This document shows, one piece after another, positions 22,701 through 31,596 of a DNA stretch of 64,000 nucleotides (position 1 is its first letter; the number at the start of each line of letters is the position of its first letter). The stretch is taken from positions 158,919,335 to 158,983,334 of the forward strand of contig NC_073745.1 of the NCBI RefSeq assembly GCF_029784135.1, given 5' to 3'. The position numbers and the translations under genes were made by a program. This DNA comes from Toxorhynchites rutilus septentrionalis. Its lineage: Eukaryota > Arthropoda > Insecta > Diptera > Culicidae. The notes below the pieces were generated by a model. The model was not told where the DNA came from, did no database searches, and worked only from the letters and a program-made list of their open reading frames with translations.

Positions 22701-23251
22701 CCTGTCACCTCACTAACGTCGAGGTACGATATCATGATATGTAGACCATTTATGCTTTCGATGATTTTATGGGTGTTTTAATTTCAGTCTCGCCGCACAA
22801 TGAGTATTGTTTGTAATCTGATGAGAACTTGTAAGGATATGCTGGCAAAAGAACGCGTGAGTATTACCGATAGGAGTTGATTTGATTTTGGCTGATTTTC
22901 TGTCCCTTGTGTTTCTTTCCGGTGCTATTGTAACCCTCGCAATTATCCTGCTGGCGCCGTTTCGCTCTATAGTTGGAAAGTTTTTGGCGCCAGCTTGTTG
23001 GAAATAACTCAGTGTTCACCGCCTGTGGTTTATGCACAATCGATAGACATATTATCACATCGGTAAGTAATATTTGTTTGAGCCTATGTTTTCTGATTAA
23101 AAAAGTGTATACTTGTTTAACAATCATTACCTAAACCATATTTTGTATTCTTTTCCAGTACTGTGGCGCAATTACTACTTATCTCGTGATCTTGATACAA
23201 TTCAAGGAAGCTGATGATAGACCAATAAGAACTATATACCGCTCGACTTAA
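1006..23251 (+). CDS. insect gustatory receptor (Gr family), 11 exons found, 5' end probably incomplete
   Basis: Seven-transmembrane ligand-gated cation channel subunit of chemosensory neuron dendrites; ligand unknown. Exons: 1006-1137, 1489-1597, 1704-1766, 6100-6243, 6304-6414, 22304-22400, 22469-22565, 22628-22723, 22788-22856, 22973-23062, 23159-23251 (TAA). All introns are GT-AG and every phase agrees (0,1,1,1,1,2,0,0,0,0), giving 366 codons. Seen directly: RFRHLN after the fourth membrane segment, an asparagine codon split by intron 6 in segment 5, FTACGLCTIDR in exon 10, and TYLVILIQF (residues 343-351), the Gr signature TYhhhhhQF. Phase-0 introns near the C-terminus, the last just before the TY motif, are typical of insect chemoreceptors. 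Six hydrophobic segments are found; segment 1 and the true N-terminus are probably on an upstream exon, because a possible acceptor (ttattag, ending 1004) precedes ATG 1006. No frame-breaking mutation was seen, so the gene may be functional. The family is confident; the exact subfamily is not recognised. Confidence 0.85.
2029..5010 (-). mobile_element. I/LOA-type non-LTR retrotransposon, copy A, 5'-truncated, in Gr intron 3
   Basis: On the minus strand the 3' terminus (…ATATATATTTTGG) is near 2029, the 3' UTR runs about 2040-2540, and ORF2 sequence (RNase H, then RT) reaches to about 5010. There, similarity to copies B, C and D stops abruptly in the segment between endonuclease and RT. Such 5' truncation is the usual result of incomplete reverse transcription at the target. 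The element lies antisense to the Gr gene. Confidence 0.85.
2541..4990 (-). pseudogene. ORF2 remnant of copy A: reverse transcriptase and RNase H
   Basis: The RT part (4921-3827) shows FLDIKGAFDS (motif A), GLPQSSCLSPLLYSFYVND (motif B, with S replacing the usual G of PQG) and LADDGV (motif C). It ends at a nonsense TAG at 3827 where copies B and C code a tyrosine (TAT). After frameshifts between about 3490 and 3760 the RNase H part (to 2541) is open: FTDGS, AELGAIYHAL, FSDSLSSIEA and GNEKADSLAK supply the D-E-D-D catalytic set. A Cys/His-rich tail (CDCGDGYHDIEHVVWSC) follows. The copy is not functional as a whole. Confidence 0.85.
5011..6099. other. remaining Gr intron 3 sequence
   Basis: AT-rich, without recognisable coding sequence. 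It contains a rejected alternative acceptor at 6028 and leads into the pyrimidine tract before exon 4. Confidence 0.5.
6100..6414 (+). CDS. Gr exons 4-5 (segment 4 and second intracellular loop)
   Basis: Exon 6100-6243 follows a strong pyrimidine tract (tttttccttt) and the acceptor caatag. It codes a helix around YCPFYALYYILMMFHVLF and then RFRHLN. A 60-bp intron (6244-6303) leads to exon 6304-6414, a hydrophilic loop with ERMDNAKEQKKG. The acceptor at 6028 was not used because it does not match the phase of exon 3 and meets a stop in that phase. The acceptor at 6099 gives phase 1 on both sides. The donor gtaagc at 6415 opens the 15.9 kb intron 5. Confidence 0.78.
7522..7814 (-). mobile_element. 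mariner-type deletion derivative (MITE-like)
   Basis: Terminal inverted repeats of about 30 bp: left 7523-7555 contains agttcggctgaaaa, right 7785-7814 contains ttttcagccgaac. Between them, on the minus strand, the frame ending near 7592 reads RCIALEGNYVE and then a stop, which is the characteristic C-terminus of mariner transposases. An ATG near 7768 opens a short frame that may be the old N-terminus. At about 0.29 kb it is an internally deleted, non-autonomous copy in Gr intron 5. Confidence 0.65.
8100..8345. repeat. dispersed AT-rich repeat, related to 29635-29900
   Basis: The stretch near 8125-8175 (…caatttctattttacg) resembles 29646-29695 directly. The stretch near 8295-8340, with ttacgaaaacaaaatccatt, is the reverse complement of 29835-29885. 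Mixed orientation suggests a MITE-like unit. Its exact borders were not determined; LINE copy B begins immediately after it. Confidence 0.35.
8865..10239 (+). pseudogene. ORF1 (gag-like nucleic-acid-binding protein) of copy B, frameshifted
   Basis: Binds element RNA in the family. The N-terminus is acidic (PPPEEQEDEAEIE), followed by a conserved core (FIVYFRRKSKPLNVIRISK) and then three Cys/His knuckles: CNKCMQLGHTAAYC, CADCGESHDENPC and CLHCGGTPHDFTQC. The tail is Ser/Pro/Thr-rich. A deletion of about 20 bp relative to copy C near 9373 breaks the frame after LKTVK; the second part is open from 9379 to the stop at 10237-10239. ATG 8865 is chosen because it starts MAEGGKDPP as in copy C. The last 8 nt overlap the start of ORF2. 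Confidence 0.85.
10327..11686 (+). mobile_element. non-autonomous element with conserved ends, copy 1 (1.36 kb), inside LINE copy B
   Basis: The insertion is exactly defined by the uninterrupted LINE copy C. The left end is TGACGTAGGATTACGTC, whose GACGTA/TACGTC arms can form a hairpin. The right end contains TCCTACGTCA, then a short palindromic segment (gtgtcttggacac) and ACCCTCCTGTGAC. It is flanked by ATTTTT on both sides (10321-10326 and 11687-11692), read as a target-site duplication. No transposase frame is inside. The interior holds a 95-bp tandem repeat (10610-10866) and AT-rich DNA unrelated to copies 2 and 3. I do not recognise a named superfamily. Confidence 0.65.
10610..10866 (+). 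repeat. tandem repeat of a ~95-bp unit (2.7 copies)
   Basis: Units start near 10610, 10706 and 10802. Each contains a ccctaacagagacat-type motif, ccaagctgcctg and gggaaatcggcattg, with increasing divergence in the third unit. The same unit borders the large GCATC array (31475-31596). Its inverse (ccaggcagcttggttttgat) follows three GCATC islands at 47198, 48957 and 51790. Confidence 0.75.
13954..13989 (+). promoter_or_regulatory. TATA box plus initiator, candidate Pol II core promoter
   Basis: TATATAAG at 13954-13961 and the insect initiator TCAGTT at 13984-13989, with the initiator A 32 nt downstream of the first TATA base. This is the spacing expected of a TATA/Inr promoter. The surrounding DNA (gcgagcggcgctcggg) is GC-richer than its neighbours. 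It may be a captured host promoter or the element's own; no coding sequence follows clearly. Confidence 0.45.
14181..14575 (+). repeat. 198-bp direct tandem repeat, two copies plus a distant partial third
   Basis: ctattaacaggtggttatcg begins at 14181 and again at 14379, and the two units are nearly identical. The second half (aataatctgccagttcc to gtgaccaaat) recurs at about 14980-15075, and the following segment (aggatagctt…cagtaggatatttcc) occurs at 14601-14645 and 15112-15157. Confidence 0.8.
17410..17770 (+). repeat. ~370-bp direct repeat, first copy
   Basis: Shares aacagctgcactctt, cttgtaacaaaactcaaaa, the gtttcaat..cattttg segment and cgccaatcggttgtggaaac with 18540-18905. The second copy lies inside the TIR element 17783-19120, so the repeat straddles its left end. 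Confidence 0.7.
17783..19120. mobile_element. DNA transposon-like element with perfect 32-bp terminal inverted repeats
   Basis: The left arm 17783-17814 (tgccgtaatctcgcaaagtg onward) is the exact reverse complement of the right arm 19089-19120. The span is 1338 bp and no transposase frame was recognised. The interior has further ggcgcaagcgcc repeats (about 17930-17972) and the second copy of a 370-bp direct repeat. A degenerate second right arm is at 19293-19322, after a tandem duplication of the right-hand ~200 bp. Confidence 0.65.
18925..19322 (+). repeat. ~200-bp tandem duplication at the right end of the TIR element
   Basis: ggtagcatagcttaa, cacattttgtacagatcaga, gtgtacgcgtatgctgatta-like sequence and ctctggcgc…cactttgcgaga occur in the same order in 18932-19120 and 19132-19322. 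The second unit is more diverged. Confidence 0.75.
20100..21345 (-). pseudogene. CR1/Jockey-type non-LTR retrotransposon, 3' part of ORF2
   Basis: The frame runs from about 21345 to the stop at 20197. It opens at RT motif A (TDIKAAFDRIDH), then SGVPQGSNLGPLLF (motif B) and IYADDLKIY (motif C, intact YADD), the thumb, and a C-terminal domain rich in Arg (ALRNLLWCDPRNLP). It is 5'-truncated just upstream of motif A, so the fingers and endonuclease are missing. The 3' UTR holds three copies of ataacattaaaac (20178-20212) and ends near 20100. It lies in Gr intron 5, antisense. The lack of stops suggests a fairly recent insertion. Confidence 0.8.
21355..21670 (-). pseudogene. mariner transposase remnant
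   Basis: On the minus strand, HPPYSSDLAP (the region of the third catalytic Asp in mariners) is followed, one frame over, by FPNMKKSLAG and KFASNEEVIAATETYFADLEK-type sequence of the transposase C-terminal part. Downstream it gives way to the CR1/Jockey-type LINE. Upstream (21560-21670), DNA resembling a mariner 5' UTR directly precedes this C-terminal coding sequence, so most of the middle is deleted. Frameshifted and dead. Confidence 0.65.
21671..22303. other. distal end of Gr intron 5
   Basis: No transposon or exon was recognised between the mariner remnant and Gr exon 6. The exon-6 acceptor follows atttatctccattag (to 22303). Confidence 0.5.
22304..23251 (+). CDS. Gr exons 6-11 (segments 5-7 and C-terminus)
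   Basis: Six short exons with 62-116 bp introns. Exons 6-7 make the long segment 5, with the AAC codon for asparagine split between them (aa at 22399-22400, c at 22469). Exon 8 carries segment 6 and the PCHL loop. Exon 9 is the SRRTMSIVCNLMR loop. Exon 10 starts LESFWRQL and contains FTACGLCTIDR. Exon 11 starts YCGAITTYLVILIQF and ends with a short hydrophilic tail. This is the most conserved part of insect Grs and carries most of the identification. Confidence 0.88.
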
Positions 23252-23325
23252 TGATAGAAAGAATGATAGATTAAAACGTATTTATTTCATTATTCATTTC
23301 GTGAATATATTTAAAGCAAAAACGT

Positions 23326-23331
23326 AATAAA
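23326..23331 (+). promoter_or_regulatory. AATAAA polyadenylation signal of the Gr gene
   Basis: AATAAA lies 75 nt after the Gr stop codon in an AT-rich 3' UTR. It is the first canonical signal downstream, so the mRNA probably ends shortly after it. This is inferred from position only. Confidence 0.5.
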
Positions 23332-24360
23332 TTATATTTATGTTCTCCGATATTTCCAATGCAGAGTCAGCAACACATGAGCCGTTGCAATAACAATAGC
23401 ACGTGTTTTGTGAATATGAGTTTAGAGTCCAGAATAATGTCCAGATTTTTGGTTCATTTACCATGTTTCGATGGTTTGGTTCCTCATGCATATTACAATA
23501 TTGAATCAAGTTATTTTAGAATTGCATTTTCCATATTGTGTGCGTTTTTTATATTGTTTTTAAGTAGACATTTGTTATCTATCGTATAGCAAGGAGAGGG
23601 TTGAAGCTTTATATTTTATTGATTTACTCTTTCCCCATTTTGTGCAATGTGAAGGGAGAGTGTGGATGTGGCTTATTGCCAGGGATATCATCTGGTCGGA
23701 TTTGAAAATCAGGACGCTTGTCACAGCTACGATTTTGAACAAATCGTTTCACTTCAGAGACAAAAATACTTAAATCTATTTATTTAACGGTTTCACGGTC
23801 GATTTAACGTATTTTTCTGCGGTGAAAATACTCCGGAGGTGATGATTTTTGTTCTGTACGAGAACAGGAGATGTTTGGGCGGTTTATTAGTCATCAAACA
23901 TCATGCGCAATAGTGCCCAAGACAATCCATGGATTTGAAGCTTTTATGACGTATGAAACGTAAGAGTTTCTTCTGCAGCCCAAACCTTCTGAGCAATGTG
24001 AATTTTACATTACATAAATCAGCATGAATTTGGAAGTGGATTCCATTTGAATATTCTTGTAATGTTTCAGTTTTTGAATATGTTTTTCCAAATTAGATTT
24101 AGCTGTAATGGTTCATTGTGTATCCAAACATCTGTTTCAAAAAAACGACAATATGCACATACAGCTATTAGCCACCAACACTTATAAATCAGATATGCAG
24201 CACTTAGACTCATAACTATTACGTCTTTCTTTTGAGACAAAAGTTCTTTTGGTGCAATTCGTTTAGACACTCAAAAATCGACTTGAAATATTGACACAAA
24301 ACACAAAATAACTCGGAATGAAAACTTGGAATGAAAACAGATGGAAGATCTCGTGAAAAG
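23332..24360. other. 3' flank of the Gr gene; no gene recognised
   Basis: AT-rich intergenic sequence. Short open frames are present on both strands but none has a recognisable domain or splice context. Confidence 0.4.
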
Positions 24361-25018
24361 TTACGGGAGGATTGTGTCCGAGAAACGACCACATATGACG
24401 TAGAATAACGATGAGCTATTATTGCATATTGATTCTGGATATGTTTAAAAAAATCCATTATTAAATTCTTTGATAATAATTTGATGACAGCGTTTAGTTT
24501 GATTGTTGGGTATTGTCTGTTCTCTCCACCAGTGATACAATCGATCGATGATGGCAGAAGGATGGCGATGAGTCGTTTCATGGTGCATGATGAAAGGTGC
24601 CGAAGGAGAATTAGATTTGCACTGGGGAGGCGCATATTGGACCAATCAAAACGTGGGATTTGCCGCAGCAGAAAATCAAACCAAACGCATGATTCATTGC
24701 ACAGCCTATTCGTATTGATAGATCAACAGGGAGAGCACAGATTGCTTGTAACAATCGACCAATCGGAATGCGGGATATTCGTATTGATATTGATAATTTT
24801 GTAATTGTTCGATTGTAAGATTCATAAAATATTTATTTTTGTTCATTATATTAAATTATTAGGGAATCCCTAAATCGATTGATGCAAATGTCTAGTAAAG
24901 CCCTCAGCAAATGACTGAGCAAGAAGCGTTTAAAATTGAACAATCATTGCGATGCAACAGTTTTTTCGTTCTTCAATTTGTACCCCAATATGTTTTCAAA
25001 AGACGTAATCCTACGTAA
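24361..25018 (-). mobile_element. non-autonomous element with conserved ends, copy 3 (0.66 kb), inverted
   Basis: Read on the minus strand, it begins ACGTAGGATTACGTC and shares about 45 bp with copy 1 (…acatattggggtacaaatt). It ends with CTACGTCATATGTGGTCG and a GGACACAATCCTCC segment homologous to the right ends of copies 1 and 2. AAAAG flanks both sides (24356-24360 and 25019-25023), i.e. CTTTT on the element strand. The interior (24400-24940) is unrelated to copies 1 and 2 and has no coding sequence I recognise. Confidence 0.6.
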
Positions 25019-25570
25019 AAAAGTTTTTTCTCAAAACCAAAATACCATAAAAAATAAATATAATTCGTCAACAAAATTGAATTTCTTATAAAAATCAGGA
25101 TAAATGCTAGACAACGAAAACTTAATCAGGACGCCCCAAAAGCAACTCAAAATCAGGACATGTCCTGCTAAATTAGGACAGATGATATCCATACTAATTG
25201 CTTCACTGGAGTCGGTGTATAATATTCAAGTCAATGTAGTGCGTTTTATGTATTTTTCATTGTTCATTGCATTTGGGTCCAAAGTCACAAATTGTAATGG
25301 GTCCGAGAAGTTGGATGGCCTTTCAATGTTTCCTTTAAACAGTTTATAATATAAATTCCCCGTTGATTTGAGTGAGATTTTATGATGCAGGATAAAATAT
25401 TGTTGTTAAGGAATATTCCAGTGTTTAAACACTAATCAAAGAGGTAATATGAAAAGTGAGTTTCTCTGTCAAGTTTTCCAATAACACACATGCTACTACA
25501 GTTCCTGGATTCGAATCATGATTGAGGATTCCACTGCAATTGTTGCCATTTTATTCGAAGTGGGGAAACC

Positions 25571-25976
25571 AATATTTATAGATAGAGTTAAACATAGTTC
25601 GACAATGCCAATGTCCCAGTTATTTGAGACATCTTTGTAGAACAAAGTTTTTTTTCTATCTCTTGTAATAATCGATATAGCGCCTTTTTTGTAAGTTGCG
25701 TTAGGGTCACCATAAAAAAGCAGTTTTTTTGCTCTAACTTTTCTATTTCAAATTCTACATAAAAACTGTCTTGGCAAGACTTTTAGAGCTTACTAATACA
25801 AACATTTTGCGATGAAGAACTTGTCAATATCTCAATTTAATTCAAAGCAAACTTATGAAAAAGGCGCTATATCGGTTATTTCAAGAGATAGAAAAAAACT
25901 TTGTTCTATAAAAATGTCTCAAATAACTGGGACTACAACATTGTCGAACTATGTTTACCTCTATCTATAAATATAA
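25571..25976. mobile_element. hairpin-forming MITE with ~130-bp inverted arms
   Basis: Arm 25571-25706 (atttatagatagagttaaac…, gagacatctttgtagaacaaag, cgatatagcgcctttttt) is nearly the reverse complement of arm 25842-25976. A loop of about 135 bp separates them. There is no coding capacity. Long arms around a short loop are typical of MITEs and would give a strong RNA hairpin if transcribed. Confidence 0.75.
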
Positions 25977-28876
25977 GCAAGTTATATTTTTTAATTCAAC
26001 GACAATTTTAGTCACCCTATTTAATATAACATGAAAATGAGCGCTCTATTATATGTAACAACTTTGTCGAAGACAGTTTTTGTCTAGAGAATAACTGTCG
26101 AGCTCTAAATGCTAATTTCCACTTAAAGGCACCTCCTGGACCATTGTGCACTGTGTTAGGGTCTTATAAGATCGTGATCGATATTCTATGTGTATATCCT
26201 ATAACCGCCGTTTTAACATGAGTAGTGAATTAAAATACTGCACAGATGAACTAATTTAGAATTTTTGATCCTTGAAGGATGACATGTCTTCCGAAAAGGA
26301 TAGATATTTCCTGCGTCAGATAAACTCAACGCCATCAATTTGCCATCAACCTTGTTCTATTGGAGTGATAAAATTGTTACACTGAGCACACATCCACTGA
26401 TGTCACGTATATATGTGTATAATTGAGTTCCATATCAGCAAAAAAGAAACCTCACCGGCGTTTTCATAGCACCCAGAGCAAACGTAAACATGTCCTTACT
26501 ACGAAACCCGTAATAAAATGAACGGCATTAGACCACACACGTTTTGCTTTGCTTACATTCGAACAGCTTTCTTTTCACATGGAACTGATTATGGGGGAGC
26601 AAAGTTTTAACCCCACCAGATAATCCTGATATATGAAGGCTAGAATAGAGTGAAATTATTACGCTTCAGCATGCCGTACACCATCGATGGATACTATCGT
26701 TACCAACATTCGACATAGCTTCTGTAATCACTATTCACTCGACCACTGCTACCACCGTGGCTTATAGCTTCATAACGTAGATGTCATTGGTAGACCACAT
26801 CATTCAATATCTGTTAATCCGTAACCGGTGTGACAAAGACAAAATTATTAGAACTTATGACAGCTATTTTTAGTGAAAATATTTCATTTGTTTCAGTTGT
26901 CATGAAAAAATATTTACAACTATGAGCTGAAGATATTGAAACTGTCCAACTGAAACCGTGGAGGCTGAAATTGCGTCGTATGCACTATACTCTCCACAAC
27001 AATCGATTCCCAAAATCCAAGATCCATCGTTAACGAATAACCTTCGCATCGCTGTAATGAAGTACAGAAGCTTTTTCTTTCGCCTACCGGAGTTATGGTC
27101 ATAGGGTGCAATTGAACTTGTGCGGAACTCACCACGGCTTAGGAGATTTTTAATACCTAAAGGCCAATCCAGCCCAGGAGAGAAAGGTTCTTCTGAGCAT
27201 GCGCAAGACAGAAATGATTATCTGTTCTCTACATGAGGTAAGATAGTTCATGCGGCCACTCATCTTCGATGTTTGACATGGATGAAACATAATATTCTTC
27301 TCCGATCGTACACTGGAAGTGAAATTTCACAAATATATTCAGAAATTTGGAGAAAGGTGCTCCTATTCCGAGCATTTGATTGTTCGGAATTAGTATAGTA
27401 ATTTCAGTTTAGGCTTAGATTAGGTTGAGTAGGTAGTGTGTTCTAATAACTTTCAAAATAATTTGATATGTCCAACATTCAATATTAAAAAAAATCATAT
27501 CATATAAAGCATAACGACATCATAAAAACATAATGCAATTTCTCAATGTTGAATTAAGATGCAAAGCATAACTTCTTCGCTTAACTTCTAAGAACTTTGT
27601 ATAAAACAAAAATCAAATGAAATAAATATATATTTATGTAAAAAAAAGGTTCGACATGGATCAACTGACATAAATCTCATTTAGAATCTGGAATCAGAAT
27701 GGAGATAACTTATTGTTATTTCCCGAAAAAATATTGAAAAAATTCTTACACACAAAAGTAAACTATAGTCCGTAATCTATTTCTCGATGGGAGCATAAAA
27801 CATTAAAACATCCCTTCATTTTTACTGCTGATTTGATCAAGAAAGTCAAGGAATATTGAAATTACTTATTTATAACTTCATTTTAACAACAGAAATTTTG
27901 ACGCATTGTGTTTACACACTTTAACGTAAAAAAAGCAATTCCTCTAATCGTTATAAAACTTCATTCAATTGGAAAAAGCTGAACATATTAATGTAAGATT
28001 TTGCAGAGGTTCTTGGGACACGTCTGGCTGCTAATATAAGTACTCGCAGTATTTTTTCTCATACTTATAAGGTAAATGATGTTGTTTTGTTCGATTTTGG
28101 GTGTTTTTACGCAACTAATAAATGCAAATCTATTTTTCTTCATGAAAACCACATGTAACCAAGACGAGTTTGTGTTTGTTGAAAAGCTCTAAGTCTTTAG
28201 TTGCTAATAATATCATTCAAATTGTTCAAATTGTTCCATTTTTTACGGTTTCAACGTGTTTCTTCAAAGAGAAATTATGATCATGGTTTGTCCGAAAAAT
28301 TGTGATGGTTTTGTCCGATTTTAGAAATCACACTTATTGAATCATTGAATTGAATCGAATTTTCTAGTAGATGTTGCATTTCTTATTGCTTGAGTTTCCT
28401 GTCATCATATTCATCCATTCATAATTTAGGCTTTCTTCAGAATATTGCCTTTTCTTGGACATTTTAAAAGTGAACAGCACTCAACACAAACAACAACAAA
28501 ACAAACTACAGCGCGCCAAGCGGGTGCCATAGTAATCATGTGGACAAACCAACATCAGTGCATCAGACAAACCATGATCAGAATTGAGGTTACATGATTT
28601 AGATATATAAATCTCATAGAAATGGTGTGCAAGCATGTTGTTTACAATATTTGTAAGTGTTATAATCCAGAAAAAGTTTGAATGCGTATCAAATAATCAT
28701 CTGGCGATTGATTGAAAGTTAGCTCAAATGAGGAGCGCATTGACACAAATAGAAGGTGGATTTTATAAACCTTTAAAACATGCGAATTCGTTAAAATACT
28801 ATACTATAAAACTACTGTAAATCATGGAAAACACAATTTTATTTTATTTATTTATTTACTTTTGATTTGACACAGG
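25977..28876. other. intergenic, no gene recognised
   Basis: About 2.9 kb of AT-rich DNA with only short random frames. It may hold old, unrecognised repeats, but I see no domain, splice-supported exon or RNA gene. Confidence 0.4.
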
Positions 28877-29402
28877 CAGTGTTGCCACATTTTAATCTGT
28901 ACCAGAGGGGTTAAAAATCTTTCTCATCTGTATTTTTTCTTCCAAAAACCTGTACCAAAAATCTGTACCAAAAATCTGTACCAGCTAAAATATTGGTTGT
29001 ATTTTTGTTCTGATTATATTCAGAAAAAGTATTGCCGAGAAGTGATGACTTAATGAGAACATTACAAACAAGGCATAGAAACGCCAAAAATGCGAGCGAT
29101 CCGCCAATTTTTTTTAGACATCAATTTTTTTTGTCCGCCAATCTTGCACATGCTCGTTTTGTGAAACTATGATTTCCTTACGGAGTAATTTTACCTTTAG
29201 GGTACGGAATTCGTTCTCCAGATCTTGTATATTCCCATCGTAGGACCCTGGAAATGCTTCTAACACAACGAATTTCGTCCTTATCAAACTGATCAATTAT
29301 TGCATTGTAGATGCTTTTATGATCAGCAGCACCAAGCGATACTATGGCGAAAAAGTCGTCATGTACCTCAATATTTCTTTGTTCAAATGAAAGAAATTTC
29401 AC
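28877..29402 (-). pseudogene. hAT-like transposon remnant
   Basis: CAGTGTTGCC at 28877-28886 matches the usual terminus of many hAT elements. Nearby, ctgtaccaaaaat is tandemly repeated (28950-28983). On the minus strand, 29402-29200 reads FFAIVSLGAADHKSIYNAII and FDKDEI, and the next frame reads AFPGSYDGNI, resembling the region before the catalytic core of hAT transposases in frameshifted form. The other terminus was not found. Weak similarity, by eye. Confidence 0.35.
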
Positions 29403-31474
29403 ACGAGGAAAAAATCTGTATCTGTATCAAGAGGTTTTAAAAATTTCAGTTGCTTAGTTTGAGTATTAGAAAATGAAATACTAGAATATTTTTTGAATCA
29501 GTATCGTTTATTATGTTATTGTGAACCTCAATTGTACATATTTTCATTTTTTTCACTTATCAGCCATGTCATACCAAACCGATATAGTTGTTCTCAGATT
29601 TTCGTCAAAAGCGGTAATTTTGTTCTTCATCGCAAAACATTAAACCCATATTTTTAAATTTTTTTATGAGGGTGCCCATTTCTATTTTAGAGTGGTTTTC
29701 CACATTTTCCCAAAAGTGACTTTTTTTCAAAAATTCATAACTTTAGAACTACTGAACTGATTTAGATGATCGATATATCAAACTAAAACCAATGAGGCAA
29801 AGGCAATGAATGTTTTATTTAAAAATATTGAACTTAGAAAATAAATGGATTTTATTTTCGTAATTATTGATTGTAGTCGTTTTTTATTGTTTTCATGGCT
29901 TTGGACTAGAGGGCGCTATATTTTTTTTATATTTTTTCTTGAAATGATTTTTTTACATAACATATCTCGATATCAAAGATGCTATTTTTTCGTTTTTGAG
30001 ATATGATTTTTTATCGTTTTTGAGATAAGCTTCGAAGCAATTCTTTGAACTCTCGATTACTATTGCTCAGCTATATGAGAAAAACGACGAAATCTTTACT
30101 CGGTTACCACGCTGGATTTCGCTGACCACTGCTTAGTAAGATTTTCAGCTTTTTTGAATTTGTGTTTCAGCAGCAGGGTGACGATCTCAACTTGATTGAA
30201 ACAGTTTCAATAATACCGGTGTTTCTGACAAAACTTTAAAAACAAAATTTAAGCAGAAAAGAATATTCACAGTTTTCGCATTCGTCAAACACTTCAAGAT
30301 CATGTTATATTATAATATGTCACTCATATGGACGTATTACACAATAATTTTACTAAGATGTTTTAGGATCTTCAAATTTTTCAAATTCCTCAGTGGATAA
30401 TAAATCCGTAATATATTACAGCCTTCGAATGAGCCAAGATGGTGATGCAAGAAAAGTTGATTATCATCATCACAGTTGAGGAGCTCAAGCAGGAGTACAT
30501 CCAAGGTTATCATAAGCTCTGATAACAACGCAAAATTGAAACACAGTATCTTGCGTTGTGGGACATTGCTGAAAAATAACTTCTCATTTTTCCATCATGA
30601 TACCTTGTCGAAAAAGGCTTCAATGTGGTTTCAAACAACCCGAAACCGAAGGAACCATTTAAGGCTTTAACTAACCAAAGTTGAACCGTATTTTGATATT
30701 TTGATAGTTGCGGATAGATTGGTTTGCGATTTGAGGGTTTTTATAGTTTGAGTAATATGCATTAATAATTATGGTTTACACTTTTTTTTATCCCATTTAT
30801 TTATTTAAGGCTCATTAGCATTTTAGCTGTAACAGAGCCGAATTTTAATAGTGTACATGTCACATGGTTATCATATATTTATAATTAGCACATTACACTG
30901 TTGCCATTCGCCAGTATTCCTTCTATACCAATACATATGGTACATTCACACAGTAGCCATTTAGGCGTAAGAGTATTCTTTCTGTTCTTCCATTATCCAG
31001 TTGGACCACCGGACAGCGGAGACAGTTGAATGATCATTGTTGAGTTATTTATAGAACAGCAGCCCGATGTGTCTTGCAGAGTAGAGCAGTTGTATGGATG
31101 AATCGATCTTTTTTCGACCGTGGATCGATCTCCATCGCTGATGATTGTTGCGTGGACGTAGCTATTCTGTAACAACACAAAGATGGTCAGTGAGGGTCCT
31201 GAATGATTTACACTTGATATTTACTAAATTTCATGTCTATTTATGTTGTTGAATATGATGAGAAAATAATGTCAAGTTTACTCAATGTTTCTAAATTGAT
31301 ATTATTTAGTAAGAAAAAAATCTAAACACAGAATATAACTCGACCATTTCCTAATAAATCGAAAAATGTTAACATCAACTGATAGGATATATTTAAACAT
31401 ATCTATCACAATGAATAAAATGTAATTTACAATGAGATAAAGAAGTGAATAATTGTCCAAACTGCCACGTTCAA
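29403..31474. other. intergenic repeats, no gene recognised
   Basis: It contains the counterpart (29635-29900) of the dispersed repeat at 8100-8345 and other AT-rich sequence. No convincing coding region was seen. Confidence 0.4.
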
Positions 31475-31596
31475 TCTTCTAAACCAAACAGTCTGGGGAA
31501 ATCGGCAATACCAAAAATGCAAGTATTTTCGTTTCCACCGAGACGGGTTTCCCTAACACCGATTTCAAAAGCAAGGTGCCTGCGAACGCAACACTT
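31475..31596 (+). repeat. diverged ~95-bp unit abutting the GCATC array
   Basis: ggggaaatcggcaat, ccaccgaga, ttccctaacaccgatttcaa and gcaaggtgcctg match, in the same order, the unit tandemly repeated at 10610-10866. The array begins within the following aacacttcatc. Confidence 0.7.
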
